Origin: an uncultured Clostridium sp.
GTDB lineage: Bacteria > Bacillota > Clostridia > Clostridiales > Clostridiaceae
Reading direction: 5' to 3'
DNA length: 64,000 bases
NCBI GenBank assembly: GCA_900539375.1
Contig: UQBY01000003.1
Coordinates: forward strand, 88,030-152,029
Shown here piece by piece: positions 24,971 to 34,189 of the stretch (the first letter of the stretch is position 1; each line of letters opens with the position of its first letter). A program made the position numbers and the translations under genes. The notes beneath the pieces were generated by a model, which saw nothing but the letters and a program-made list of their open reading frames with translations, did no database searches and was not told the DNA's origin.

Positions 24971-25021
24971 TTATTAACAGATTGTCGACAGGTTTTTTCA
25001 CTGTTGATAATCCGTTGACAA
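24971..25021. repeat. Imperfect 21-bp inverted repeat downstream of the GGGtGRT gene
   Basis: Arms 24971-24991 and 25001-25021 match at most positions, and all differences are transitions, so several become G-U pairs in RNA. No T-run follows on either strand, so a terminator role is not clear. Confidence 0.5.
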
Positions 25022-25100
25022 ATTCATATTTTTTGATATATTTTAGTAATTAATCAATCTTGATTTTATTTATTTAAAATCCTTGAAAGCATTGATATTA

Positions 25101-26102
25101 CTACTTATTCATCCCTTCTTCAACAGCAACTGCTACTGCAACTGTAGCTCCTACCATTGGGTTGTTACCCATTCCGATAAGACCCATCATTTCAACGTGA
25201 GCTGGAACTGATGATGAACCTGCAAATTGTGCATCTGAGTGCATTCTTCCCATTGTATCTGTCATACCATAAGAAGCTGGGCCTGCAGCCATGTTATCTG
25301 GGTGAAGAGTTCTTCCTGTTCCACCACCTGATGCAACTGAGAAGTATTTCTTACCTTGTTCTATACATTCTTTCTTGTATGTTCCTGCAACTGGATGTTG
25401 GAATCTTGTTGGGTTAGTTGAGTTACCAGTGATTGATACGTCAACACCTTCCATATGCATTATAGCAACACCTTCTCTAACATCGTTAGCACCATAACAT
25501 CTAACCTTAGCTCTGTCTCCATTAGAGTAAGCTTTTTCTGAAACTATAGTAACTTTTCCAGTGTAGAAATCAAAATCAGTTTGAACGTATGTGAATCCAT
25601 TGATTCTTGAGATAACCTTAGCAGCATCTTTTCCAAGACCGTTTAAGATAACTCTTAATGGTTCTTTTCTTACTTTGTTAGCTTTTTCAGCTATCTTTAT
25701 AGCACCTTCAGCAGCAGCGAATGATTCGTGTCCTGCTAAGAATGCGAAACACTTAGTTTCTTCTCTTAAAAGCATAGCTCCTAAGTTACCATGTCCTAAT
25801 CCAACTTTTCTGTCATCTGCAACAGAACCAGGAATACAGAAAGCTTGTAATCCTTCTCCGATAGCTTCAGCAGCGTCAGCAGCCTTAGTACATCCCTTCT
25901 TTATTGCTATTGCAGCACCTAATGTGTAAGCCCATCCAGCATTTTCAAATGCGATTGGTTGAGTTTCCTTAACTATTGTATATGGATCTATTCCTATAGA
26001 AGCGCAAACTTCTTTAGCATCTTCTAATGTTTTCATTCCGTACTTTTCTAATACTGGAGTGATTTGTCCTATTCTTCTTTCATAACTTTCAAATAATGCC
26101 AT
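25101..26102 (-). CDS. GGGtGRT protein
   Basis: A 333-residue protein with the eponymous motif SGGGTGRTLHPDNMAAGPASYGMTD near residue 265. Repeated Gly/Ala-rich stretches and many conserved Asp/His residues suggest a metal- or cofactor-binding alpha/beta protein. The family is uncharacterised. Codon use is less AT-biased than the neighbours, which suggests high expression. It lies 27 bases downstream of the NifU-like gene, its usual companion. Confidence 0.88.
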   Translation of the reverse strand: MALFESYERRIGQITPVLEKYGMKTLEDAKEVCASIGIDPYTIVKETQPIAFENAGWAYTLGAAIAIKKGCTKAADAAEAIGEGLQAFCIPGSVADDRKVGLGHGNLGAMLLREETKCFAFLAGHESFAAAEGAIKIAEKANKVRKEPLRVILNGLGKDAAKVISRINGFTYVQTDFDFYTGKVTIVSEKAYSNGDRAKVRCYGANDVREGVAIMHMEGVDVSITGNSTNPTRFQHPVAGTYKKECIEQGKKYFSVASGGGTGRTLHPDNMAAGPASYGMTDTMGRMHSDAQFAGSSSVPAHVEMMGLIGMGNNPMVGATVAVAVAVEEGMNK

Positions 26103-26129
26103 GATTTAAATTCCTCCTTACCTTACTAA

Positions 26130-26822
26130 TTATTCATTTCTTGGGTTTATGAATTTTACTGCATCGTCAACTCTTCCGTATTGACCCTTAGCTTTTTCTA
26201 ATGCTTCGTTAGCATCCATTCCTTTTCCGATCATTTCCATCATCTTTCCAAGGTGAACGAACTTGTATCCGATTATTTCATCGTCAGCATCTACTGCAAC
26301 ATCAGTTACATATCCTTCTGCCATTTCTAAGTATCTTGGTCCCTTAGCTAAAGTTCCGTACATAGTACCAACTTGGCTTCTTAGACCCTTTCCTAAGTCT
26401 TCAAGACCTGCTCCTATTGGTAATCCACCTTCTGAGAAAGCAGTTTGAGTTCTTCCGTATACTATTTGTAAGAATAATTCTCTCATAGCTGTGTTTATAG
26501 CATCACAAACTAAGTCTGTGTTTAATGCTTCTAATATTGTCTTTCCTGGTAATATTTCTGATGCCATAGCTGCTGAGTGAGTCATTCCAGAACATCCAAT
26601 TGTTTCAACTAGAGCTTCTTGAATAATACCATCCTTAACATTTAGAGTTAATTTACATCCTCCTTGTTGAGGTGCACACCAACCAATACCATGAGTTAAA
26701 CCAGAAATATCCTTTATTTCTTTAGCTTGTACCCATTTTCCTTCTTCTGGAATAGGTGCTGGTCCATGATTTACGCCCTTAGCAACTACGCACATTTCTT
26801 CAACTTCTTTTGAATACATCAT
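26130..26822 (-). CDS. NifU-like iron-sulfur scaffold protein paired with GGGtGRT
   Basis: A 230-residue relative of the IscU/NifU N-terminal scaffold. Candidate cluster cysteines are in GWCAPQQGGCKL and ETIGCSGMTHS; the ILPGKTILEAL that follows matches the IscU/NifU helix. It is longer than IscU (about 125 residues). Both it and GGGtGRT use a codon mix typical of highly expressed clostridial genes. Starts ATGATG after a strong GGGAGGAG. Role of the two-gene unit is unknown. Confidence 0.85.
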   Translation of the reverse strand: MMYSKEVEEMCVVAKGVNHGPAPIPEEGKWVQAKEIKDISGLTHGIGWCAPQQGGCKLTLNVKDGIIQEALVETIGCSGMTHSAAMASEILPGKTILEALNTDLVCDAINTAMRELFLQIVYGRTQTAFSEGGLPIGAGLEDLGKGLRSQVGTMYGTLAKGPRYLEMAEGYVTDVAVDADDEIIGYKFVHLGKMMEMIGKGMDANEALEKAKGQYGRVDDAVKFINPRNE

Positions 26823-26892
26823 ATACTTTTTTCTCCTCCCTAATTATTAAATTACATCAGCTGAAATTAAAATATTAATACTAGGTCAAAAT

Positions 26893-26910
26893 TTGTCCCA
26901 CTTGGGATAA
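26893..26910. promoter_or_regulatory. Dyad upstream of the NifU-like/GGGtGRT operon
   Basis: TTGTCCCA-CT-TGGGATAA, an 8-bp inverted repeat with one mismatch, lies about 70 bases upstream of the operon start; a further TTATCC half-site follows at 26914. GC-rich for this region. Looks like a regulator site; the regulator is not identified. Confidence 0.45.
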
Positions 26911-27058
26911 CTTTATCCTAACATCTATTTTATCAAATGAATTTAATTCTAACAACAAATTTATACAAAAAACTTATCAATTTTCTTAAAAAAATTTATT
27001 TCTTGCTTTTTAAGGTTAAATATGATACCATTTTAATTGCATTTAAAACATATAAAAT

Positions 27059-27144
27059 GCCGGTGTGGCGGAATGGCAGACGCAGTGGACTCAAAATCCA
27101 CCGGTGGAAACACCGTGCCGGTTCGACCCCGGCTACCGGCACCA
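27059..27144 (+). tRNA. tRNA-Leu (anticodon CAA)
   Basis: Acceptor GCCGGTG pairs with TACCGGC, followed by encoded ACCA. The anticodon arm TGGA-CTCAAAA-TCCA gives CAA, reading UUG. The long variable arm (GGTGGAAACACC) is typical of leucine tRNA, and GGTTCGACCCC forms the T arm. Single tRNA gene with its own terminator. Confidence 0.97.
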
Positions 27145-27156
27145 CAGAATTTAAAG

Positions 27157-27201
27157 AAAAGCTATATCTCTAAGTTTAAGTAACTTTTTGATATAGCTTT
27201 T
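27157..27201 (+). terminator. Terminator after tRNA-Leu
   Basis: AAAAGCTATATC (27157-27168) pairs with GATATAGCTTTT (27190-27201) followed by T-rich sequence. Confidence 0.85.
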
Positions 27202-27225
27202 TTCTTTGTTAGTTTTATAAATAGA

Positions 27226-27260
27226 ACAAAAAAGAGGCTTAAGTTATGCCTCTTTTTTGT
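27226..27260. terminator. Terminator of the LTA-synthase-like gene
   Basis: ACAAAAAAGAGGC (27226-27238) and GCCTCTTTTTTGT (27248-27260) form a perfect 13-bp stem, usable on both strands. Confidence 0.85.
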
Positions 27261-27275
27261 ATTTACTATTAATTT

Positions 27276-29264
27276 TTATTCCTTTTCAGGTTCTTTTTCA
27301 TAAACATAATTTCCTGATTTGTTAAGTTTACTCTTTCCATTTGCACCTATTTGCATAATATAAATATCATCTTCATTATCTAACTTTTCATTTTCAACTT
27401 CTAAAAGTTCTTTATTAATGAAAGTAGTTTTTAACTTTTTATCATTTACATAGACAACACTATATTCAGTAAAGTTTTCTCCAGCAACATATATATTACC
27501 ATTTGCAGTGTATACTCTATCTATTTTTACATCTTCTACATCATATCTCATATTTGTTGGCTTAAATGGATTAGTTCTTCCATATATATATTGTTTTCCA
27601 TAAAGCATATCATATTGTAATAGTCTTAATCCTTGTTGATAATAAGGTTCATTTTGTAATTGTTGATGATATTTTATTAAAGTTCCATTATGAATATCTA
27701 ATCTATTTGCAATTTCTGCTGATAATTGATATGCAAATAAATCTTTATCTTGTTTTTCTAATCCAAAGTTATTCCACATAATATATTGTGTTTGATACAT
27801 ATTACCATTTGTTAACATATCATCTGAAATTTGTTTTCCACCTATATGTAATGTTGGTAAATGGTCTCCATACATTACTAATACAACTTTTTCATCATAC
27901 TTTTCTAATGTTTCTGTAAGGTCTTTCACAAACTTATCCATTTCATGGATTTGATTAACATAATATTCAAAGGCATTTCTTTCACCTTCATCTTCAATAC
28001 CATCAATTGTTATTGTTTGATTTTCATCCACAACTTCCTTTGGGTATTCGCCATGACCTTGTACTGATATAGTATATATATAGTCTGGATTATCATTATA
28101 TTTTAAACATTTCATTATTTCTTCTGTTAGGTACTTGTCCTTAGCCCATTCTATAGGATTTAAATCATATGCATTCATAAATTCTAGTGAAGTAAATGTA
28201 TCAAAGCCTAAATTAGGAAATACAACATTTCTGCTGTAGAAAGTTGATCTATTATTGTGAATTGCATGAGTACTGTAACCTAAATCTTTTAAAGTGTAGT
28301 TTATATTTTCACAAGTTTTCTTTTTAAGTATTGTCTTATATGGATACTCTCCAGTTCCAAAATAATCTAAAGACATTCCTGTCATAATTTCAAATTCAGT
28401 ATTTGCAGTACCTGCTCCATACCCTGGAACAGTTAAATATCCTGATGAATATTTATCTCTAAGTTCAGTAAATGTAGGAATTGGATTTTCTGATAATTTT
28501 ATTCCTTTTACATGGCTAGGGTCAAAGAAAGATTCTAATTGAAGCATTATTATATTTACTTTTTCATTTTTACTTTCTTCATCTTTCACTTTTTCTTTTA
28601 TTTCATTAATACGATTTTCAGAATAATCCTTTGGTCTAGAAACTCCAGTATTTATAGCAGTACTGCAAAAACTGTAAGGGAAACCATATTCTAAATAAGC
28701 ATTTGCTATATTTCCAAAGTAAATAGATAAAAATCCTTGTTTTATTAACACAACAGTTGTCATTAAAAAGAAGGCTGTATATGCTACTATGCAAGCTAAA
28801 TTTCTTTTATATGATATTTTTTTAGTTCTTTTTGGTGAATAAATAAACATAAACACCAAACATATTACTACTAATATTAAGGCTATTATTATTAATCCTA
28901 ATTGAAATCCATTAAGATATTTATTTAATATTGTTAATACATTAGAAAACATTTTTAAATCTATATAAGTAAGTGGAGTTACTCTATTAGATAATATTAT
29001 AGCATTTGTTGTTGCTAAGCCAATCCATACAATAGAAACTAAACTTATATAAAAAATTCGTCTTTTTAATAAAAATGCAAGTTGATATGTTGCAAATAAA
29101 ATCATAATGCTATATATAAATATAAGCGGATTTCCAGTTATATGATTTATAGCTCCTTTAAATCCTCCTTCACTTAATACCTCAATTATTAGGGTAACCA
29201 AAAATGAAGCTAGTATTGTAAAAATAATAGAACTATCTCCCATTTTCTTAATTAACTTTTTCAT
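27276..29264 (-). CDS. LTA synthase family sulfatase-type transferase
   Basis: A 662-residue membrane enzyme. Five N-terminal membrane helices (to about 200) are followed by an extracellular sulfatase-fold domain (about 245-530): NIIMLQLESFFD (metal Glu), GTANTEFEIMTGMS with the catalytic threonine, and MYGDHLPTL (metal Asp/His). Residues from about 575 form a beta-rich tail (VYTANGNIYVAGENFTEYSVVYVNDKKL), an IPT/TIG-like appendage not found in LtaS. Likely adds glycerol-phosphate to an envelope polymer. ATG 29264 is chosen because GGAGG overlaps the longer TTG start at 29276. Confidence 0.88.
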   Translation of the reverse strand: MKKLIKKMGDSSIIFTILASFLVTLIIEVLSEGGFKGAINHITGNPLIFIYSIMILFATYQLAFLLKRRIFYISLVSIVWIGLATTNAIILSNRVTPLTYIDLKMFSNVLTILNKYLNGFQLGLIIIALILVVICLVFMFIYSPKRTKKISYKRNLACIVAYTAFFLMTTVVLIKQGFLSIYFGNIANAYLEYGFPYSFCSTAINTGVSRPKDYSENRINEIKEKVKDEESKNEKVNIIMLQLESFFDPSHVKGIKLSENPIPTFTELRDKYSSGYLTVPGYGAGTANTEFEIMTGMSLDYFGTGEYPYKTILKKKTCENINYTLKDLGYSTHAIHNNRSTFYSRNVVFPNLGFDTFTSLEFMNAYDLNPIEWAKDKYLTEEIMKCLKYNDNPDYIYTISVQGHGEYPKEVVDENQTITIDGIEDEGERNAFEYYVNQIHEMDKFVKDLTETLEKYDEKVVLVMYGDHLPTLHIGGKQISDDMLTNGNMYQTQYIMWNNFGLEKQDKDLFAYQLSAEIANRLDIHNGTLIKYHQQLQNEPYYQQGLRLLQYDMLYGKQYIYGRTNPFKPTNMRYDVEDVKIDRVYTANGNIYVAGENFTEYSVVYVNDKKLKTTFINKELLEVENEKLDNEDDIYIMQIGANGKSKLNKSGNYVYEKEPEKE

Positions 29265-29389
29265 TCTTTCCTCCAATTTCTTAAGTTTAAATAATATTCA
29301 TAAAGTTTACTATATCACATTATATACTAAAAACAATAAATTTAAAATTTAATTAAGAAAAACTTCATAACTTTTTACCTTAAATATAC

Positions 29390-29656
29390 TTATTTTTTAG
29401 ACATCTTGTCTATAAGGGATATTATTTCATCTATCTTTTTTTCTTCTTCTCCAGACTGAAAAGCTTCTTTAACACAATGATGCATATGGCCACGAATAAC
29501 TTCTTTATTTGCCTTTCCTATAATAGATTCTACTGCTAAAAGTTGATTAGATATATCAATACAATATCTATCCTCTTCTATCATTTTTAATATTCCATCA
29601 ATTTGTCCTCTTGCAGTTTTTAATAATTGGGTTACTTTTTTCTTATCTCCCTTCAT
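29390..29656 (-). CDS. csoR: CsoR-family copper-sensing repressor
   Basis: An 88-residue four-helix repressor with the Cu(I) ligand set of CsoR: Cys in EDRYCIDIS, then His and Cys in GHMHHCVKEAF. Copper binding releases it from DNA. It lies 20 bases downstream of copA, so the repressor would be induced with the pump. ATG at 29656 has AAGGA in front; a GTG four codons earlier is possible. Confidence 0.9.
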   Translation of the reverse strand: MKGDKKKVTQLLKTARGQIDGILKMIEEDRYCIDISNQLLAVESIIGKANKEVIRGHMHHCVKEAFQSGEEEKKIDEIISLIDKMSKK

Positions 29657-29676
29657 AATCCTTGCCACCTTAAGTT

Positions 29677-32235
29677 TTATCTTCCAAATAATCCTTTCTT
29701 AATTTCTACTGAAACTCCTGTAAATCCTGCATCATTTACAGCTTTTAATAAAGTATCATCATTTACTTCTTTTTCTAAAGTTACTACTGCAATTTTCTTC
29801 TTTAGATTTACCTTTGCTTCTGATACTCCATCTAATGCTGATAATGCACTTTCTACCTTTGCTTGACAATGTGAACAATTCATTCCATCAACTCTTACTA
29901 TCTTTTTCATTTCTTCATCTTCTCCTTCTTCAAATTCATTTTCAAAATTTTCTTCATTAATAATATTTTTATCATAAGCTTTAAATAATTTTAATCTTAA
30001 AGCATTTGATACCACGCACACTGAACTTAAGCTCATTGCAAAAGCTCCAAACATTGGATTTAACTTCCATCCTAAAATATTATAAAAAACTCCTGCTGCT
30101 AATGGAATACCTATTGCATTATAAAAAAAGGCCCAGAATAAATTTTCTTTAATATTTTTTATAACAGCTTTACTAAGTTTAATTGTAGTTACTCCATCTA
30201 ACAAATCGCTTTTCATAAGAACAATATCAGCAGATTCTATAGCAATATCAGTTCCTGCACCTATTGCAATTCCAACATCAGCTCTTGCTAATGCAGGTGC
30301 ATCATTTATTCCATCCCCAATCATAGCTACTTTTTTGCCACTTTCTTGTATTTTTCTTACTTCTTTTTCTTTATCTTGAGGAAGAACCTCTGCAATTACT
30401 TTATCAATATTAAGTTCTTTTCTAATTGCTTCTGCTGTATTTTTATTGTCCCCTGTTAGCATTACAATATTTATTCCCATGTTTTTAAATTCTTCAATAG
30501 CCTTTTTACTTGTAGGCTTTATAGTATCTGCTACAGCAATTACTCCAAATAAAATACTATCATCTGAAAAACATAACGGGGTTTTTCCTTTTTTTGCTAG
30601 GTCATTAATTACTTTTTCAAACTTTGAATAATCTATATTATTTTCTTTCATTAAAGATAAGTTTCCTGCATAATAAATTTTATTATTTATTTCTGCTTTA
30701 ATTCCTTTTCCTGTAATTGAAATAAAATTATCTACATCTAAAAGAGTAATATTTTCTTTTTTTGCCTTTTCTACAATTGCATCTGCTAATGGATGTTCCG
30801 AAGGCTTTTCTATAGATGCTGCAATTTTTAATAATTCATTCTTATTTATATTAGAGTTTACAACAATGTCTGTAACTTTAGGTTTTCCTTCTGTTATTGT
30901 TCCTGTTTTGTCTAATACAACAGTTTGAATTTTATGGGCAGTTTCTAAAGCTTCTGCAGATTTTATAAGTATTCCATTTTCAGCTCCTTTTCCTGTTCCA
31001 ACCATTATAGCTACAGGAGTTGCTAAGCCTAATGCACATGGACAAGATATTACAAGAACTGCTATTCCTATTGATAATGAAAATTCAAAGGATTTCCCAA
31101 CAAGTAGCCATACTATTGTTGAAATTATTGATATTGAAATAACAATAGGAACAAAAACTCCACTTATTTTATCTGCAAGTTTTGCTATTGGTGCCTTTGA
31201 AGAACTTGCATCTTCTACTAAAGATATTATTTGTGCAAGAGTTGTATCATCTCCAACTTTTTCTGCTTTAAATTTAAAATATCCATTTTTATTTATAGTT
31301 GCAGCAATAACTTTGTCTCCAATATTTTTTTCTACTGGTATACTCTCTCCTGTTATTGCAGATTGGTCTATAGAAGAACTTCCTTGAATTATAACACCAT
31401 CTACTGGTATACTTTCTCCTGGTTTTACTATAACAATATCATCTTTTAAAACCTCTTCTATTGGTACTATTACTTCTTTGTTATTTCTTAATATAGTAGC
31501 AGTTTTAGGTGCTAAATCCATAAGTTTTGTTATAGCTTCTGAAGTTTTTCCTTTAGATTTTTTTTCTAAATATTTTCCTAAAGTTATAAGGGTAAGTATC
31601 ATTGCTGCTGATTCAAAATATAAATCCATATGATACTTTTCAACTAATTCAAAATCTTGAATTCCAAGACCATAACCCATACGATATATTGCAAATATAC
31701 CATATACCATTGCTGCTGATGAGCCTATTGCAATTAAAGTGTCCATATTAGGAGACCCTTTAAATAAAGTTTTAAATCCAACTTGATAATATTTTCTATT
31801 TACATATACTATAACAAGTGCCAATAAAAATTGAGTCATTCCATAAGATATAGCATTTTCTAAACCACTAAGAAAAGAAGGAAGTGGTAAGCCCATCATA
31901 TGCCCCATTGATATATACATTAATGGAATTAAAAAAGCAAATGAAATAATTAGGCGTTTTTTCATTTCTTTAATTTCATCTTCCACCCTGATTTTATCAC
32001 TAACTTTTATTTCATTTTTATTTTTACTAAATACACTTGCTCCATATCCTGCAGAAGTAACTGCTTCAATTATATTATTTTCATCAATTACTTCTTCATT
32101 ATAATGAACAATCATACTATTAGTAAGTAAATTTACACTAACGGAATTTATTCCTTCAAGCTTTTTCACTGCCTTTTCCACACTAGCTGAACAAGCTGAA
32201 CAGGTCATTCCTGTAACATTAAATTTTTTATTCAT
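29677..32235 (-). CDS. copA: Copper-exporting P1B-type ATPase with a C-terminal CopZ-like domain
   Basis: An 852-residue pump. Order: N-terminal heavy-metal domain (MTCSACSA, about 1-70), membrane helices, actuator TGES, the CPCALGLATP copper channel motif, DKTGTIT phosphorylation site, HPLADAI nucleotide-binding motif and GDGINDAPAL hinge. After the last membrane helices and an acidic linker (NEENFENEFEEGEDEE) comes a second complete metal domain (MNCSHCQAKVES, about 780-852). That C-terminal position is unusual; it looks like a fused CopZ chaperone. First gene of a copper operon with csoR. Confidence 0.94.
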   Translation of the reverse strand: MNKKFNVTGMTCSACSASVEKAVKKLEGINSVSVNLLTNSMIVHYNEEVIDENNIIEAVTSAGYGASVFSKNKNEIKVSDKIRVEDEIKEMKKRLIISFAFLIPLMYISMGHMMGLPLPSFLSGLENAISYGMTQFLLALVIVYVNRKYYQVGFKTLFKGSPNMDTLIAIGSSAAMVYGIFAIYRMGYGLGIQDFELVEKYHMDLYFESAAMILTLITLGKYLEKKSKGKTSEAITKLMDLAPKTATILRNNKEVIVPIEEVLKDDIVIVKPGESIPVDGVIIQGSSSIDQSAITGESIPVEKNIGDKVIAATINKNGYFKFKAEKVGDDTTLAQIISLVEDASSSKAPIAKLADKISGVFVPIVISISIISTIVWLLVGKSFEFSLSIGIAVLVISCPCALGLATPVAIMVGTGKGAENGILIKSAEALETAHKIQTVVLDKTGTITEGKPKVTDIVVNSNINKNELLKIAASIEKPSEHPLADAIVEKAKKENITLLDVDNFISITGKGIKAEINNKIYYAGNLSLMKENNIDYSKFEKVINDLAKKGKTPLCFSDDSILFGVIAVADTIKPTSKKAIEEFKNMGINIVMLTGDNKNTAEAIRKELNIDKVIAEVLPQDKEKEVRKIQESGKKVAMIGDGINDAPALARADVGIAIGAGTDIAIESADIVLMKSDLLDGVTTIKLSKAVIKNIKENLFWAFFYNAIGIPLAAGVFYNILGWKLNPMFGAFAMSLSSVCVVSNALRLKLFKAYDKNIINEENFENEFEEGEDEEMKKIVRVDGMNCSHCQAKVESALSALDGVSEAKVNLKKKIAVVTLEKEVNDDTLLKAVNDAGFTGVSVEIKKGLFGR

Positions 32236-32251
32236 CTTTTTTCGCTCCTTT

Positions 32252-32271
32252 CACCCCTCCCCTAGGGGGTG
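32252..32271. promoter_or_regulatory. CsoR operator in front of copA
   Basis: CACCCC...CCCCTAGGGG.GTG: a perfect 10-bp palindrome CCCCTAGGGG (32259-32268) within flanking G/C tracts, the pattern of CsoR sites. A promoter TTGAAA, 17 bases, TATATT is seen just upstream on the minus strand, so the operator sits at the transcription start region. Confidence 0.78.
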
Positions 32272-32406
32272 TATCATAAATATATCATTTCCTATTTATT
32301 TTTTCAATATATATTTATATTATTACCACTAAAAAATCTGCCTTCTGAACTGTTTATTTGCTACTATTTTTAAAAATTATTCAATTAAGATAATCTTCAA
32401 AAAAAT

Positions 32407-32450
32407 AAAAAGGCAATATTATTTGCCATTTCAAATAATATTGCCTTTTT
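32407..32450. terminator. Terminator after the Amt-PII gene
   Basis: A perfect 19-bp stem (32407-32425 with 32432-32450), A-run before and T-run after, so it can act in both directions. Confidence 0.92.
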
Positions 32451-32465
32451 TTATTTTTACTTTAA

Positions 32466-34184
32466 TTATTCAACATCTTGTAATGCTGCAAATCCTTCTT
32501 CTCCAGTACGAACCTTTATTACATTTTCAATGTTATAAACAAATATCTTACCATCTCCAATGTGTCCAGTATAAAGAACTTTCTTTGCAGTTTCTACAAC
32601 AGTATCAACTGGAACTTTACTTACTACTATTTCTACTTTAATCTTAGGTAATAAGCTCATTTCAACTTCAACACCTCTATAGTATTCTGCACTACCTTTT
32701 TGAACACCACATCCAAGTACATGAACAACAGTCATACCAGTAACTCCTATATTGTTCATTGCTTGTTTTAAAGCTTCAAATTTACTTTCCTTAGCTATTA
32801 TTACAACCTTCTTAATTGGTGGTTCTCCATCTTTTGTAACCTTATTTTCTGTCTTTTTAGTAGCTGCTACTACCTTTTCTACTGGTACTGCCTCCTCCAT
32901 AGGAACAACCTTGCTAGTCTTAACTGTATTAGGTATAGTTGTATCTAAAGCTGGCATAAAGTCTGCATAAGAACTTGCTAATCCATGTTCTACCTTATCT
33001 AATCCAGCTATTTCTTCTTCTGCTGGTACACGAAGACCAATTGTTTCTTTAATTACTAAAAATACTATTGACATTGTTAATACAACCCAAGCAATTACAG
33101 ATATAACACCTAAACATTGAATTCCTAAGAAGTGGAATCCTCCACCGTAAAATACACCATCTTCTAATGCAAAGAAACCTGTTAATATAGTACCTGTAGC
33201 ACCACACATACCATGAACTCCTATAGCACCAACTGGGTCATCTATTTTTAATACTTTATCAATAAATTCTATACCAAAAGTTACTACAAATGCTGCAATT
33301 AATCCTATAAAGAATGCTCCAACTGGAGAAACTAAATCACAACCTGCTGTTATTGCAACAAGTCCTGCTAAAGAACCATTTAATGTCATTGAAATATCTG
33401 GTTTACCATATCTAAACCAAGTAATTAACATTGTTGCTACTGTTGCTGTTGCTGCTGCCATGTTTGTAGTTATAAAAATATTACCCATTGATGTTAATGT
33501 ATCATCACCTGTTGCTGAAACAGTTGAACATCCATTAAATCCAAACCAACAGAACCAAAGAATAAATACTCCTAAAGCTCCAAGTGTTAAACTATGTCCT
33601 GGAATAGCTCTTGGTTTTCCATCTTTATCATATTTTCCAATACGAGGTCCTAGTATTTTAGCCCCTACTAAAGCTGCTACTCCACCAACCATATGAACTG
33701 CTGTTGAACCAGCAAAATCATGGAATCCAAGTTCTGAAAGCCATCCGCCTCCCCATATCCAGTGACCTGATATAGGATATATAACTAAACTTATAATTAA
33801 ACTATAAACACAATATGATGAGAATTTAGTTCTTTCTGCCATAGCTCCTGATACTATTGTAGCAGCTGTTGCACAGAAAACTGTTTGGAAAATTATATAT
33901 ACAGGAAGTGGAAAAGTTAATCCTAAATGTGAATAATCACCTCTTATTAATAAATCTATTGTACCAATAAATCCATTTCCTTTTCCCATTAAAAGTCCAA
34001 AACCAATTACCCAAAATGCTAAAGTACCAATAGCAAAATCCATTAAATTTTTCATTATAATGTTACCAGCATTCTTTGCTCTAGTAAAACCTGTTTCTAC
34101 CATAGCAAAACCTGCTTGCATAAAAAATACCAATACTGCCCCTAACAATACCCATATGGTATCTACTGATGAAAATTGTTGCAT
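32466..34184 (-). CDS. amt: Ammonium transporter fused to a PII signalling domain
   Basis: A 572-residue fusion. Residues about 1-400 are a complete Amt channel with eleven helices (FMQAGFAMVETGFTRAKNAGN, the GHWIWGGGW and DFAGSTAVHMVGG motifs). A Pro/Val/Glu/Lys-rich linker (about 405-465) leads to a full PII domain: KKVVIIAKESKFEALKQAM, a T-loop VQKGSAEYYRGVEVEMSLLPK and KIFVYNIENVIKVRTGEEG. The usual uridylylated Tyr in YRGAEY is absent. Normally GlnK is a separate protein that plugs Amt; here the regulator is tethered. Behind a long structured leader. Confidence 0.95.
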   Translation of the reverse strand: MQQFSSVDTIWVLLGAVLVFFMQAGFAMVETGFTRAKNAGNIIMKNLMDFAIGTLAFWVIGFGLLMGKGNGFIGTIDLLIRGDYSHLGLTFPLPVYIIFQTVFCATAATIVSGAMAERTKFSSYCVYSLIISLVIYPISGHWIWGGGWLSELGFHDFAGSTAVHMVGGVAALVGAKILGPRIGKYDKDGKPRAIPGHSLTLGALGVFILWFCWFGFNGCSTVSATGDDTLTSMGNIFITTNMAAATATVATMLITWFRYGKPDISMTLNGSLAGLVAITAGCDLVSPVGAFFIGLIAAFVVTFGIEFIDKVLKIDDPVGAIGVHGMCGATGTILTGFFALEDGVFYGGGFHFLGIQCLGVISVIAWVVLTMSIVFLVIKETIGLRVPAEEEIAGLDKVEHGLASSYADFMPALDTTIPNTVKTSKVVPMEEAVPVEKVVAATKKTENKVTKDGEPPIKKVVIIAKESKFEALKQAMNNIGVTGMTVVHVLGCGVQKGSAEYYRGVEVEMSLLPKIKVEIVVSKVPVDTVVETAKKVLYTGHIGDGKIFVYNIENVIKVRTGEEGFAALQDVE

Positions 34185-34189
34185 AAAAA

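Noticed and set aside
24971..25021. TTATCAACA and TTATTAACA as DnaA boxes or a replication origin
   Set aside because: They are part of a single inverted repeat, differ from TTATCCACA, and no cluster, AT-rich unwinding element or dnaA gene is nearby.
29268..29276. Longer start (TTG at 29276) for the LTA-synthase-like gene
   Set aside because: That start lies on the GGAGG ribosome site itself, so the ATG at 29264 is preferred.
31231..31449. Plus-strand cysteine-rich frame inside copA
   Set aside because: Antisense of the actuator region; no ribosome site and the pattern results from codon bias of the real gene.
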